A DNA stretch of 54,486 nt from Mycobacterium sp. (GTDB lineage Bacteria > Actinomycetota > Actinomycetes > Mycobacteriales > Mycobacteriaceae), in the NCBI GenBank assembly GCA_025966225.1, contig JAOPVI010000381.1, forward strand, positions 1-54,486. Reading direction: 5' to 3'. Below are positions 28,490 through 37,989 of this stretch, piece after piece; within the stretch, counting starts at the first letter, position 1, and each line of letters starts with the position of its first letter. A model generated the notes under the pieces. The model saw nothing but the letters and a program-made list of their open reading frames with translations. It searched no databases and was not told the DNA's origin. The translations under genes and the position numbers were made by a program.

Positions 28490-29566
28490 TTGCCGGTCTT
28501 CCCATGGGACACGCTGGCCGACGCGACGGCTAGCGCGCGGTCCCATCCCGACGGCATCGTCGACCTGTCGGTCGGCACCCCCGTAGACGATGTGGCTCCC
28601 GTTGTCCAAGCCGCGCTCGCCGCCGCCAGCAGTGCGCCGGGCTATCCCACGACCGCGGGCACACCCGCGCTTCGGGCGTCGGCGGCCGCTGCACTGCAGC
28701 GCCGCTACGGCATCACCGACCTTGCCGTCGGCGCCGTCCTGCCGGTCATCGGCACCAAGGAGCTCATCGCGTGGCTTCCGACCCTGCTGGGGCTCGGGGC
28801 GGACGACGTCGTCGTGGTGCCTGAACTCGCATACCCGACCTACGACGTCGGTGCTCGGCTCGCGGGGGCGCAGGTGCTGCACGCGGACTCGCTGACACAG
28901 GTGGGTCCCCGCTCGCCGCAACTCGTCTACCTGAATTCCCCAAGCAACCCCACCGGCGCGGTGCTCGGCGTCGACCACCTCCGCAAGGTCGTCGGCTGGG
29001 CGCGCGAGCGGGGTGCGCTGGTCGCCTCCGACGAGTGCTATCTGGGGCTCGGCTGGGAGGCCCAACCGGTTTCCGTACTGCACCCATCCGTCAGCGACGG
29101 CGACCACACCGGGCTGCTCGCGGTCCACTCGCTGTCGAAGACGTCGTCGCTGGCCGGGTACCGCGCGGGGTTCGTCGCAGGTGACCCCGCCGTGGTTGCC
29201 GAGTTGCTGGCGGTCCGCAAGCACGCCGGAATGATGGTGCCGACGCCGGTGCAGGCGGCCATGGTCGCAGCGTTCGACGACGACGCCCACGAACTGGTCC
29301 AGAAGCAGCGGTACGCGCGGCGGCGGGACGTGCTCCTCGCGGCGGTCCGCGACGCGGGCTTCACCGTCGAGCACTCCGAAGCCGGCCTCTACCTGTGGGC
29401 GACGCGCGGCGAACCGTGCCGCGACACCGTCGCCTGGCTGGCGGAACGCGGCATCCTCGTCGCCCCCGGCGAGTTCTACGGGCCGCGCGGTGCCAATTAC
29501 GTGCGGATCGCGCTGACCGCCACCGACGAGCGGATCGACGCCGCCGTCGCACGACTGAGCGCCTAG
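28490..29566 (+). CDS. dapC: N-succinyldiaminopimelate aminotransferase DapC
   Basis: About 359 aa from the only standard start in the right place, TTG 28490, but the reading frame with protein-like sequence ([19 protein letters not shown]) begins 30 bp earlier at GTA 28460. PLP-dependent class I/II fold: LPVIGTKELIAWLPTLLGLG, LNSPSNPTG, DECYLGLGW, the PLP lysine in HSLSKTSSLAGYRAG, and RIALTATDERI. Close to recalled Rv1178. Makes N-succinyl-LL-diaminopimelate for lysine and peptidoglycan; dapD and dapE are in the same window. The missing ATG/GTG is unusual. Confidence 0.87.
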   Translation: MPVFPWDTLADATASARSHPDGIVDLSVGTPVDDVAPVVQAALAAASSAPGYPTTAGTPALRASAAAALQRRYGITDLAVGAVLPVIGTKELIAWLPTLLGLGADDVVVVPELAYPTYDVGARLAGAQVLHADSLTQVGPRSPQLVYLNSPSNPTGAVLGVDHLRKVVGWARERGALVASDECYLGLGWEAQPVSVLHPSVSDGDHTGLLAVHSLSKTSSLAGYRAGFVAGDPAVVAELLAVRKHAGMMVPTPVQAAMVAAFDDDAHELVQKQRYARRRDVLLAAVRDAGFTVEHSEAGLYLWATRGEPCRDTVAWLAERGILVAPGEFYGPRGANYVRIALTATDERIDAAVARLSA

Positions 29567-29567
29567 A

Positions 29568-30428
29568 GTGCCCGAGGGCACCGTCGCCGGACCGCACGGC
29601 TCGCTCTACTACCGAATCGTCGGTGACGCCGATGCCGTGCCGCTGTTGGTGATTCACGGCGGTCCAGGCATGCCGCACGACTATCTACGCGACCTCGACG
29701 GGTTGGCCGACGCGCGGCCCGTCGTCTACTACGACCAGCTCGGCTGCGGCCGATCCGACCGGCCCGACGACGAAGGGCTCTGGACGGTCGAGGCCTTCGC
29801 CGACTCCATCGACACCGTGCGCGACGCGCTTGGTCTGGACCGGGTCCACCTGGTCGGGCAGTCGGCGGGCGGCTGGATCGCCCTGGAATACGCGCTACGC
29901 AGGCCGGCCGGGCTGGCAAGTCTGCAGCTGGCCAACACCTGCGCCAGCATCCCGCTGTTCGAACGCGGGGTTGCGCGCCTGAGGGCGGCGCTGCCCGGCG
30001 GTGCGGGTGCGGTCATCAACGCATGCGAATCGGCGGGCGTCACAACCGATCCCGAGTACCTCGCCGCCGTGGGCTTGTTCAACCGGCTGCACTTCTCGGG
30101 GACCGACGACCTCCCCGGTCACGTCCTGGTCGCGTTGCGCGACATGAACCCCGCGATCTACGCGGTGATGGTCGGCACGGGGTTGACGTTCACCGGCACC
30201 ATGGCCGGTTGGGACGTCACCGACCGACTGGGGCAACTCGAGCTGCCCGTGCTGGTGACCTGCGGGCGGTTCGACGAGATGGCGCCCGAGGTGGTGCGCG
30301 GCATGGCCGATGCGATCCCCGGCGCTCGAATGGTGATCTTCGAGCAGTCCGCTCACCTGCCGATGGTCACCGAGACAGCGGCATTCCTCGGCGTCGTGCG
30401 GGCATTCCTCGATAGCCTCGGGATATGA
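29568..30428 (+). CDS. Alpha/beta hydrolase, proline-iminopeptidase-like
   Basis: 286 aa. HGGPGMPHDYL is the oxyanion-hole motif of the proline iminopeptidase/S33 family, GQSAGGWIALEYA the nucleophile elbow (GxSxG), and VLVTCGRFDEMAPEVV and EQSAHLPMVTET supply the acid and His. Whether it is a peptidase or an esterase cannot be told. The GTG starts 1 bp after the dapC stop, and its TGA overlaps the next gene's ATG (ATGA), so dapC, this gene and the acyl-CoA dehydrogenase are likely one operon. Confidence 0.8.
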   Translation: MPEGTVAGPHGSLYYRIVGDADAVPLLVIHGGPGMPHDYLRDLDGLADARPVVYYDQLGCGRSDRPDDEGLWTVEAFADSIDTVRDALGLDRVHLVGQSAGGWIALEYALRRPAGLASLQLANTCASIPLFERGVARLRAALPGGAGAVINACESAGVTTDPEYLAAVGLFNRLHFSGTDDLPGHVLVALRDMNPAIYAVMVGTGLTFTGTMAGWDVTDRLGQLELPVLVTCGRFDEMAPEVVRGMADAIPGARMVIFEQSAHLPMVTETAAFLGVVRAFLDSLGI

Positions 30429-32197
30429 GCGATTACGGCATGGAGGCCGCCGATCGGCTCCCCTTCGCAACTGCGGAGAAGGCCGACCGCTACCGCACCG
30501 AGGACTATCAGGGCGGGGTGGGACTCAACTGGTATCTCACCGACCCGACGCTGCAATTCACGATGGCCTACTACCTGGAGCCCTCGGAATTGGCGTTCGC
30601 CGATCGACACCTGACGCGCGTAGGCGAGTTGATGGGCGGACCCGTCGCCCGGTGGGCAGAGCAGACCGACCGCACGCCGCCGCGGCTCGAGCGTTACGAC
30701 CGGTGGGGCCACGACGTCAGCAGAGTGGTCATGCCGACCTCGTTCGTCGAATCGAAACGGGCGATCCTGGACGCCCAGCGCTCGCTTCGGGACGAAGCCG
30801 CGGCGGCCGGGACGAGTTCGGCGATGACGCTGTTCGCGTCCAACTATCTGCTCAACCAGGCGGACATCGGGATGGGGTGCGCCCTTGGCACGGGCGGGGG
30901 CATGGTGCAAGCACTCGTCGCGGCCTACGCACCATCGGACGTGCGCGACCACGTGCTGTCCAAGTTCGCCTCGGGCGAGTGGCAGGGTGAAACCGCGCAA
31001 CTGCTGACGGAACGAACCGGTGGTTCCGACTTGGGCGCCCTCGAATCGACCGCGACGCGCGATGGCGACGCCTGGCTGCTCAACGGCTTCAAATGGTTCG
31101 CGTCGAATTGCAACGGCGAGGCGTTCGTCGTCCTGGCCAAACCCGATGGCGCCCCCGACTCGACCCGTGGTGTCGCAACCTTTCTGGTTCTGCGGACCCG
31201 GCGCGACGGGTCGCGCAACGGCGTCCGCGTCCGCCGTCTCAAGGACAAGCTCGGGACGCGCTCCGTCGCCTCCGGTGAGGTGGAGTTCGTCGACGCCGAA
31301 GCCTTTCTGCTCTCCGGTGAACCGAGTGACGGCGGTGGACCGTCCGACGGCAAGGGCATTGCCCGCATGATGGAGCTGACGAACGCCGCCCGGCTTGGCA
31401 TCGCCCTGTTCGCGCTCGGCAACGCGCGGCGGGCGCTGGTCGAGGCGCTGTGTTACGCCAGGAAGCGGCGCGCCTTTGGTGACGCGCTCATCGACAAGCC
31501 CTTGATGCGAAGGAAACTGGCCGAGATGATCGTCGACGTCGAAGCCGCGCAGGCATTGGTGTTCGACGGCACCGGCTTTGCGAACCACCGGCAGCCGAGG
31601 CGGATCCGGCAGCGCATCGCCGTGCCCGTCACCAAGCTCAAGGTGTGTCGGCTCGGCATCACCATGGCGTCGGACGCGATCGAGATCCATGGCGGCAACG
31701 GCTATGTCGAGACCTGGCCGGTGGCCAGGCTGCTCCGCGACGCGCAGGTCAACACCATCTGGGAGGGACCCGACAACATCCTCTGCCTCGACGTGCGGCG
31801 GGGGATCGAACGGACGCAGGCCGACGAGCCGCTGCTGGCTCGGCTAAACGACGCGGTGTCGGTGTCCGACGGCGATGAGACGACCGACCTGGTGTCGCGC
31901 AGCGTCGAGGATCTCGAAGCGGCGATCACGGCGTGGACCAAACTCGAAGGCGCAGTGGCCGAGTCGAGGCTGTATCCGCTCGCGCAATTCATGGGAGACG
32001 TGTACGCAGGTGCGTTGCTGACCGAGCAGGCGGCTTGGGAGCGCGCCACCCGGCAATCGGACCGCAAGGCGTTGGTCGCCCGCCTGTACGCGCAGCGGTA
32101 TCTGGCTCCCCGAGGGCCACTACGCGGGATCGACGACGATGGCGACGAGGCCATCGAGCGCTTCGACGAGCTCGCCGACGGCGCGCTGGAAGTCTAG
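30425..32197 (+). CDS. AidB-like acyl-CoA dehydrogenase
   Basis: 590 aa. The N-terminal NWYLTDPTLQFTMAYYLEP, then TLFASNYLLNQADIGMGCALG, LLTERTGGSDLGALESTATR (the (T/M)TE..GGSD FAD/substrate loop), LNGFKWFASNCNG, RRAFGDALIDKPLMRRKLA and IEIHGGNGYVETWPVARLLRDAQVNTIWEG place it in the long AidB/FadE branch of flavin acyl-CoA dehydrogenases. AidB of E. coli is linked to the alkylation response, but no DNA-binding function is implied here. A long C-terminal helical domain follows. It is probably co-transcribed with the hydrolase. Confidence 0.82.
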   Translation: MSDYGMEAADRLPFATAEKADRYRTEDYQGGVGLNWYLTDPTLQFTMAYYLEPSELAFADRHLTRVGELMGGPVARWAEQTDRTPPRLERYDRWGHDVSRVVMPTSFVESKRAILDAQRSLRDEAAAAGTSSAMTLFASNYLLNQADIGMGCALGTGGGMVQALVAAYAPSDVRDHVLSKFASGEWQGETAQLLTERTGGSDLGALESTATRDGDAWLLNGFKWFASNCNGEAFVVLAKPDGAPDSTRGVATFLVLRTRRDGSRNGVRVRRLKDKLGTRSVASGEVEFVDAEAFLLSGEPSDGGGPSDGKGIARMMELTNAARLGIALFALGNARRALVEALCYARKRRAFGDALIDKPLMRRKLAEMIVDVEAAQALVFDGTGFANHRQPRRIRQRIAVPVTKLKVCRLGITMASDAIEIHGGNGYVETWPVARLLRDAQVNTIWEGPDNILCLDVRRGIERTQADEPLLARLNDAVSVSDGDETTDLVSRSVEDLEAAITAWTKLEGAVAESRLYPLAQFMGDVYAGALLTEQAAWERATRQSDRKALVARLYAQRYLAPRGPLRGIDDDGDEAIERFDELADGALEV

Positions 32198-32206
32198 GTC
32201 AGCCTG

Positions 32207-33796
32207 CTACTCAGACGTTGCGCGCAGGCTCAGCGACAGCAGCAGCCGGACGTCCGGGTCGCCCAGCGAGATGTCGAGCACCTTCTCGATGCGCCGTACC
32301 CGATACCGGACGGTGTTTGGATGCACGTGTAGATCTGCAGCCGCGGCGGCGATGTCGCCGAAGCAGTCCAGATACGCGCCGAGCGTTTCGACCAGGCCCC
32401 CGTCATGGGTGCCGTCGTAGTCACGAAGGGCGGGCACCCGCGGGTCGACGAGGCGCTGCTGGCGAGCCATCTGAGCGACGATTTCGTCGAGCATCACCGT
32501 GGTGCGAGCATCGTCGAGCGAGGTGACCTGCGCGATGGCGCTGGGATGCCGCTCCGCGCTGTCGAATACGCGATCCGCCTCGGCGCGCGCGGCCGCTGCG
32601 CCTGCCACCCCGGCGAGCGGTGCTGCGATCACCGCACGAAGTGTCAGGCCGAGCTCGCGGCGCAGCGCCGCGACCACGCCGCGCACCCACGACGTCACCG
32701 ACGACGGCGCTCCGACCTTCGGCAACAGCACGTAGACCCGATCGCCTGCCGACGTCATTTGAGCGTCGGCCCGAAAGGCGCTGGCGCTCAGCGCGATGAC
32801 GTCAGCCGGCACCGGCGTGTCGATGCCGCAGAATCCGATCAGCGCCGCCCGGCCGTCGGTGACGATGCCGAGCTCGTGCGCTATCGCCGCCACGTCGAAC
32901 TCACCGTCGCGCAATCCGAGCAACTCCTGGACCCGCACCGCGGGCGTTGACGGCGTCGCGGCCAACCTCGACATGATCCGCGCGGCCAGCACCGCCGCCC
33001 CCCGCAGCACCTCGTCCGCGTCGTCGGCCAGCTGTCGCGAGCCCTGCTGCACCCAAATAGTGCCCGCGAACATCGATGCGCGCCGTCGGTCGGTGGAAGG
33101 TTGGTGGATTCCGATCGCACGGCGCGGCCGGAGGCCGAGTTCTGGGCGCTCGTCGACGCGCACGACGTCGGCACTGGCGCGCAGTGCGTCGAAGATGCCC
33201 CACTGCCCGATCCACGCGAGATGTTCTGGCGGGCCTGCGCGCCCGAGGATCGACAGTCGGCGCAACTCGTCGGCCTCGTCGTTGGACGCCGAGTAGGCCA
33301 ACACGTGCGATTGAGCGTCCTCGATGCTGACCATGCCGTGGGTGCGGTCGGCGATGGACTGCGCCAACCCGAAGAGGTCGGTGCTCGAGTCGTACAGCGG
33401 GTCGGCGCGGTCGCCGTGATGCTCGAAGACGTGGTCGATCAGGCGGTAGAGGCGTTCCCAGCGGGCCCGAGGCTCGACGGCCACCACCGCGGTGCCCGTG
33501 GCGACGGCGCGGGCCACGACGCGCTCGGATGGTTCCTTGACGAAGATGGCCGCGGGTGTGCGCCCGCCGGACTGCTGATTGAGCCAGCCGACCGCATCGT
33601 CGTCGGTGATACCGAGCAGGAAGAAGACGTCGGCGGCACTGGCACTCGCGGCGAGGCCGAGCCGCACGTCGTCCCCGTCGATGAGGGCCGCCGACGCCAC
33701 CGGCAGATCGAGACCACGTGGTGCCTCGACCAACGTCACCATGGTTGCGTCCAGGGCCAACAACAGCTGGCCAAGCCCAACACCCGCGCCCTTCAT
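32207..33796 (-). CDS. pruC: PucR-type regulator of proline utilisation (PruC/Rv1186c-like)
   Basis: 529 aa from ATG 33796. The C-terminal helix-turn-helix of PucR proteins is clear: DGGLVETLGAYLDCFGDIAAAAADLHVHPNTVRYRVRRIEKVLDISLGDPDVRLLLSLSLR. The centre is a GGDEF-like CdaR domain (GAPSSVTSWVRGVVAALRRELGLTLRAVIA). The N-terminal part probably senses a small molecule. It is divergent from rocA with 84 bp between starts, the arrangement recalled for Rv1186c-Rv1187, where the regulator activates proline catabolism. The start before an upstream frame extension is chosen because of spacing from the rocA promoter. Confidence 0.85.
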   Translation of the reverse strand: MKGAGVGLGQLLLALDATMVTLVEAPRGLDLPVASAALIDGDDVRLGLAASASAADVFFLLGITDDDAVGWLNQQSGGRTPAAIFVKEPSERVVARAVATGTAVVAVEPRARWERLYRLIDHVFEHHGDRADPLYDSSTDLFGLAQSIADRTHGMVSIEDAQSHVLAYSASNDEADELRRLSILGRAGPPEHLAWIGQWGIFDALRASADVVRVDERPELGLRPRRAIGIHQPSTDRRRASMFAGTIWVQQGSRQLADDADEVLRGAAVLAARIMSRLAATPSTPAVRVQELLGLRDGEFDVAAIAHELGIVTDGRAALIGFCGIDTPVPADVIALSASAFRADAQMTSAGDRVYVLLPKVGAPSSVTSWVRGVVAALRRELGLTLRAVIAAPLAGVAGAAAARAEADRVFDSAERHPSAIAQVTSLDDARTTVMLDEIVAQMARQQRLVDPRVPALRDYDGTHDGGLVETLGAYLDCFGDIAAAAADLHVHPNTVRYRVRRIEKVLDISLGDPDVRLLLSLSLRATSE

Positions 33797-33851
33797 GTTG
33801 TCTGATTCTACTATCCGTGCTGCATCTGCTTGGCCGATCTGCCAACATATG

Positions 33852-33866
33852 CGCACCGTCGGTGCG
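33852..33866. promoter_or_regulatory. CGCACC-GTC-GGTGCG palindrome upstream of rocA
   Basis: Perfect 6-bp arms around three bases, 14 bp upstream of the rocA ATG and in the divergent pruC/rocA region. It is too close to the start for a typical activator site, so a 5' leader hairpin or a repressor site is more likely. Confidence 0.35.
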
Positions 33867-33880
33867 GGACCCTATGAAGC

Positions 33881-35509
<1,629 letters not shown>

Positions 35510-35513
35510 CGCG

Positions 35514-36476
35514 ATGGGCCTATTCCAGCAGGTCGCCCGCCCGGCCATACTCGCCGCCGCCCGCTCCGACGGGCTCCGCCGTACAGCGGAGCGGCTGCCC
35601 GTCACACGTGAAGTGGTGCACCGCTTCGTGCCAGGCGAAACCAGCGCCGATGCGCTGAGTTCGGTTGCTCTGCTGAGGGATTCGCGTCGCTTCGTCTCGA
35701 TCGACTACCTGGGTGAGGACGTCGCCGACGTCGATGCGGCCAATGCCACGATGCAGGCCTATCTCGACCTGCTCGACGCCCTCGCTCGGCGCGGCGAGGC
35801 CGGCGACGGTCCCCGTCCGCTCGAGGTGTCCCTCAAGTTATCCGCGCTGGGCCAGGCGCTGCCGCGGGACGGAGCCAAGATCGCGCTGGAGAATGCTCAC
35901 ACCATCTGCGCGAAGGCCCGCGACGTCGGCGCGTGGGTGACTGTCGACGCCGAGGACCACACCACCACCGATTCGACGCTGTCGATCGTGCGCGACCTGC
36001 GTGCGGACTTCCCCTGGCTCGGAACCGTGCTACAGGCCTACCTGAAGCGCACCGAAGCCGACTGCGAGGAGTTTGCGGCCTCCGGGGCGCGAATTCGGTT
36101 GTGCAAGGGCGCCTACGACGAGCCAGCATCGGTGGCATTCCGCAGCGGCGACGAGGTCACGGACTCCTACCTGCGCTGCCTTCGTGTGCTGATGTCCGGC
36201 ACGGGCTATCCGATGGTGGCCTCACACGATCCGGCGATCATCGATGCGGTGCCCGGGCTGGCCCGCGAATTCGGCAGGGGTGCAGCAGACTTCGAGTACC
36301 AGATGCTCTACGGCATCCGGGATCCCGAACAGCGTCGACTGGCCGACGCAGGCAACAACGTCCGCGTGTACGTGCCGTTCGGTACCCAGTGGTACGGCTA
36401 CTTCGTGCGCAGGCTCGCCGAACGGCCGGCCAACCTGACGTTCTTTCTGCGGGCGCTGGCCGAACGGCGGCACTGA
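35514..36476 (+). CDS. pruB: Proline dehydrogenase PruB
   Basis: 320 aa. An FAD-binding TIM barrel of the monofunctional proline dehydrogenase type: VSLKLSALGQALPRDG, VTVDAEDHTTTDSTLSIV, QAYLKRTEADCEEFAASGARIRLCKGAYDEP, MVASHDPAII, EYQMLYGIRDPEQRRLADAGNNVRVYVPFGTQWYGYFVRRLAERP. It oxidises proline to P5C, passing electrons to quinones. It is 4 bp after rocA, so the two are one operon as in Rv1187-Rv1188, presumably controlled by the divergent PucR regulator. Confidence 0.94.
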   Translation: MGLFQQVARPAILAAARSDGLRRTAERLPVTREVVHRFVPGETSADALSSVALLRDSRRFVSIDYLGEDVADVDAANATMQAYLDLLDALARRGEAGDGPRPLEVSLKLSALGQALPRDGAKIALENAHTICAKARDVGAWVTVDAEDHTTTDSTLSIVRDLRADFPWLGTVLQAYLKRTEADCEEFAASGARIRLCKGAYDEPASVAFRSGDEVTDSYLRCLRVLMSGTGYPMVASHDPAIIDAVPGLAREFGRGAADFEYQMLYGIRDPEQRRLADAGNNVRVYVPFGTQWYGYFVRRLAERPANLTFFLRALAERRH

Positions 36477-36560
36477 GCCGGGACGCTCATCGCGAAACTG
36501 CTGCCAGATCGCGAACTTCGCGTCGGCGGATTCGACGATCTCACCGCAGTGTCGATGAGG

Positions 36561-36653
36561 TCAGGTCACGGCGAATGCGGCCACGTCCATGACGACCGTG
36601 CCGCGCAGTAAGTCGTCCGGCTGTGGCGTGTAGAACAATGCCGGGCCGGACAC
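36561..36653 (-). pseudogene. Short 3' coding fragment
   Basis: [20 protein letters not shown], then VMDVAAFAVT and a stop. It looks protein-like but is only 30 codons, with a TGA a few codons upstream of the GTG. It lies in the 420-bp gap after pruB that holds only fragments; the first 80 bp of that gap show nothing else. Confidence 0.25.
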
Positions 36654-36680
36654 CGAGGTGCTTCACGTGTTGCCGACGCC

Positions 36681-36890
36681 GTGCTTCCGCAACTGGTGAG
36701 TGCCGTGCACGACGTGTTGTTCTTCGAGTACTTCGACGGCGACACCGGAGCCGGGCTCGGGGCGAGCCATCAGACTGGATGGACCGCGCTGGTGGCCGAC
36801 GTCATCCGCCGCAGGCACGGCTCGTTGCCGTCGATCGGCGAAGTCATCGCGCGGGTAACGCGGGGTGACGACCAGATTGATGCGCCCTGA
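36681..36890 (+). pseudogene. 3' remnant of a GH63/GH15-like glucosidase
   Basis: 69 codons: [20 protein letters not shown], then [20 protein letters not shown] and a short tail. The f.EYfdp.tG.glG...QtgWTAlv.d.i sequence is the C-terminal end of (alpha/alpha)6 glycosidases such as mycobacterial glucosylglycerate hydrolase or MGG-type glucosidases. Nothing upstream continues the protein, so only about 15% of the gene remains. Confidence 0.55.
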
Positions 36891-36899
36891 GCGTGCGGC

Positions 36900-37226
36900 T
36901 CAGAAATTGTTGCAGGTGTGTGCCACCTGATTGATCAGTCCCCGGTTCTGCTGAAACTGAGGCACACCCTGGGCCTGGTTGTAAAGCTGTTGACGCTGGT
37001 CCGGGGGCGCCCCGAGGAATGCCTGCAGCCAGCCCGTGGCCATTCCGTTGCTGGTGAACTGATTAGCTGCGTCGGGTGACTGTGCGTTCAGCGCTGCGAT
37101 CACCTGAGGATACGAGCACGTGGTGTTGAGAATGGGGTCCGGTGCTGCGGACGCGATCCCACCTCCGGCGATCAACGCGACAGCTACCCCAGCGGTGGCC
37201 GCAGCCAGTTTCGTCTTCATCGGCAT
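36900..37226 (-). CDS. TB8.4/hemophore-related secreted protein
   Basis: 108 aa from ATG 37226, with GGAAGGG about 7 bases upstream. Signal peptide KTKLAAATAGVAVALIAGGGIASA, mature part starting APDPILNTTCSYPQVIAALN, then QQLYNQAQGVPQFQQNRG and a final VAHTCNNF. The two Cys (TTC-SYPQ and HTC-NNF) probably form a disulphide. It strongly resembles M. tuberculosis TB8.4 (Rv1174c: NTTCNYGQVVAALN...AGSCNNY as recalled) and the haem-binding family of Rv0203. In M. tuberculosis TB8.4 is next to fbiC; here it is 14 kb away and may be a paralogue. Confidence 0.82.
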   Translation of the reverse strand: MPMKTKLAAATAGVAVALIAGGGIASAAPDPILNTTCSYPQVIAALNAQSPDAANQFTSNGMATGWLQAFLGAPPDQRQQLYNQAQGVPQFQQNRGLINQVAHTCNNF

Positions 37227-37407
37227 TTTCGTACCCTTCCGTTTCCCCCACCATGCCCGGTCGGCGTGCATGCCAATCCTTAGGCTGCCCTTAATGTTTG
37301 GGGCGATCCAGTTCTAGAGTTTACTGTCGGCGCTGGACCGCGTCCACAGGCCCGACCCTACACTTGACGAGCCCGGCTAAGTATTTATTCCGCTTCCAGT
37401 GAAACGG

Positions 37408-37953
37408 CTAGCGGTCGGCCAGCCGTAAAAGCATCCACGCCGCAATGGTCTGCGCGTCGGTGATGGTGCCGTCGACGATCATCCGCTCGACCTGCTCACC
37501 GGTGAACCACTCGCTGCGCATGTCCTGCTCTTCGTGCTCGCGTTCGTGGTCGCCCTCGGTGATCCCCGTCGCCAGGAACACCCACCCGCGCTGGCTGCTC
37601 ATGCCTGGCGCGACGTCGAGTTGACCAAGCACCACCATCGACTCGGCGCGCAGGCCGGTCTCCTCGCGCAGCTCGCGGGCGGCGAGTTCGCTAGGCGGCG
37701 GCTCGGCTGTGCCCAGCGTGCCTGGGGCCGTGCCCTGCGGAAACTCCCATCGCCGCAACCCGATCGGATAGCGGAACTGCTCGACGAGCTGGTAACGATC
37801 GCCGTCGGTCGCGATCACCAAGGCATACGTCGGCTTGTCGATGACGCCGTAGATTCCGGGACTGCCGTCCCACCGCCGAACGTCGTCCTCCCGAACGATC
37901 ATCCACGGGTTTCGGTAAACCACTCGGGAGTCGAGGCGCTCGATGGGATCCAC
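37408..37953 (-). CDS. Nudix hydrolase, ADP-ribose pyrophosphatase-like
   Basis: 181 aa from GTG 37953. RVVYRNPWMIVREDDVRR and KPTYALVIATDGDRYQLVEQFRYPIGLRRWEFPQG are typical of ADP-ribose/GDP-mannose-type Nudix enzymes. The Nudix helix ELAARELREETGLRAE is intact, but the loop before it (GTAPGTLGTAEPPP) is longer than the standard box spacing. LDVAPGMSSQRGWVFLATGI and EHEEQDMRSEWFT follow. It is divergent from fadD36, 36 bp apart. The substrate is unknown. Confidence 0.75.
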   Translation of the reverse strand: MDPIERLDSRVVYRNPWMIVREDDVRRWDGSPGIYGVIDKPTYALVIATDGDRYQLVEQFRYPIGLRRWEFPQGTAPGTLGTAEPPPSELAARELREETGLRAESMVVLGQLDVAPGMSSQRGWVFLATGITEGDHEREHEEQDMRSEWFTGEQVERMIVDGTITDAQTIAAWMLLRLADR

Positions 37954-37989
37954 TCGTCCAGTATCCCGTCCCGCGGTAGCCTCGCTGAC

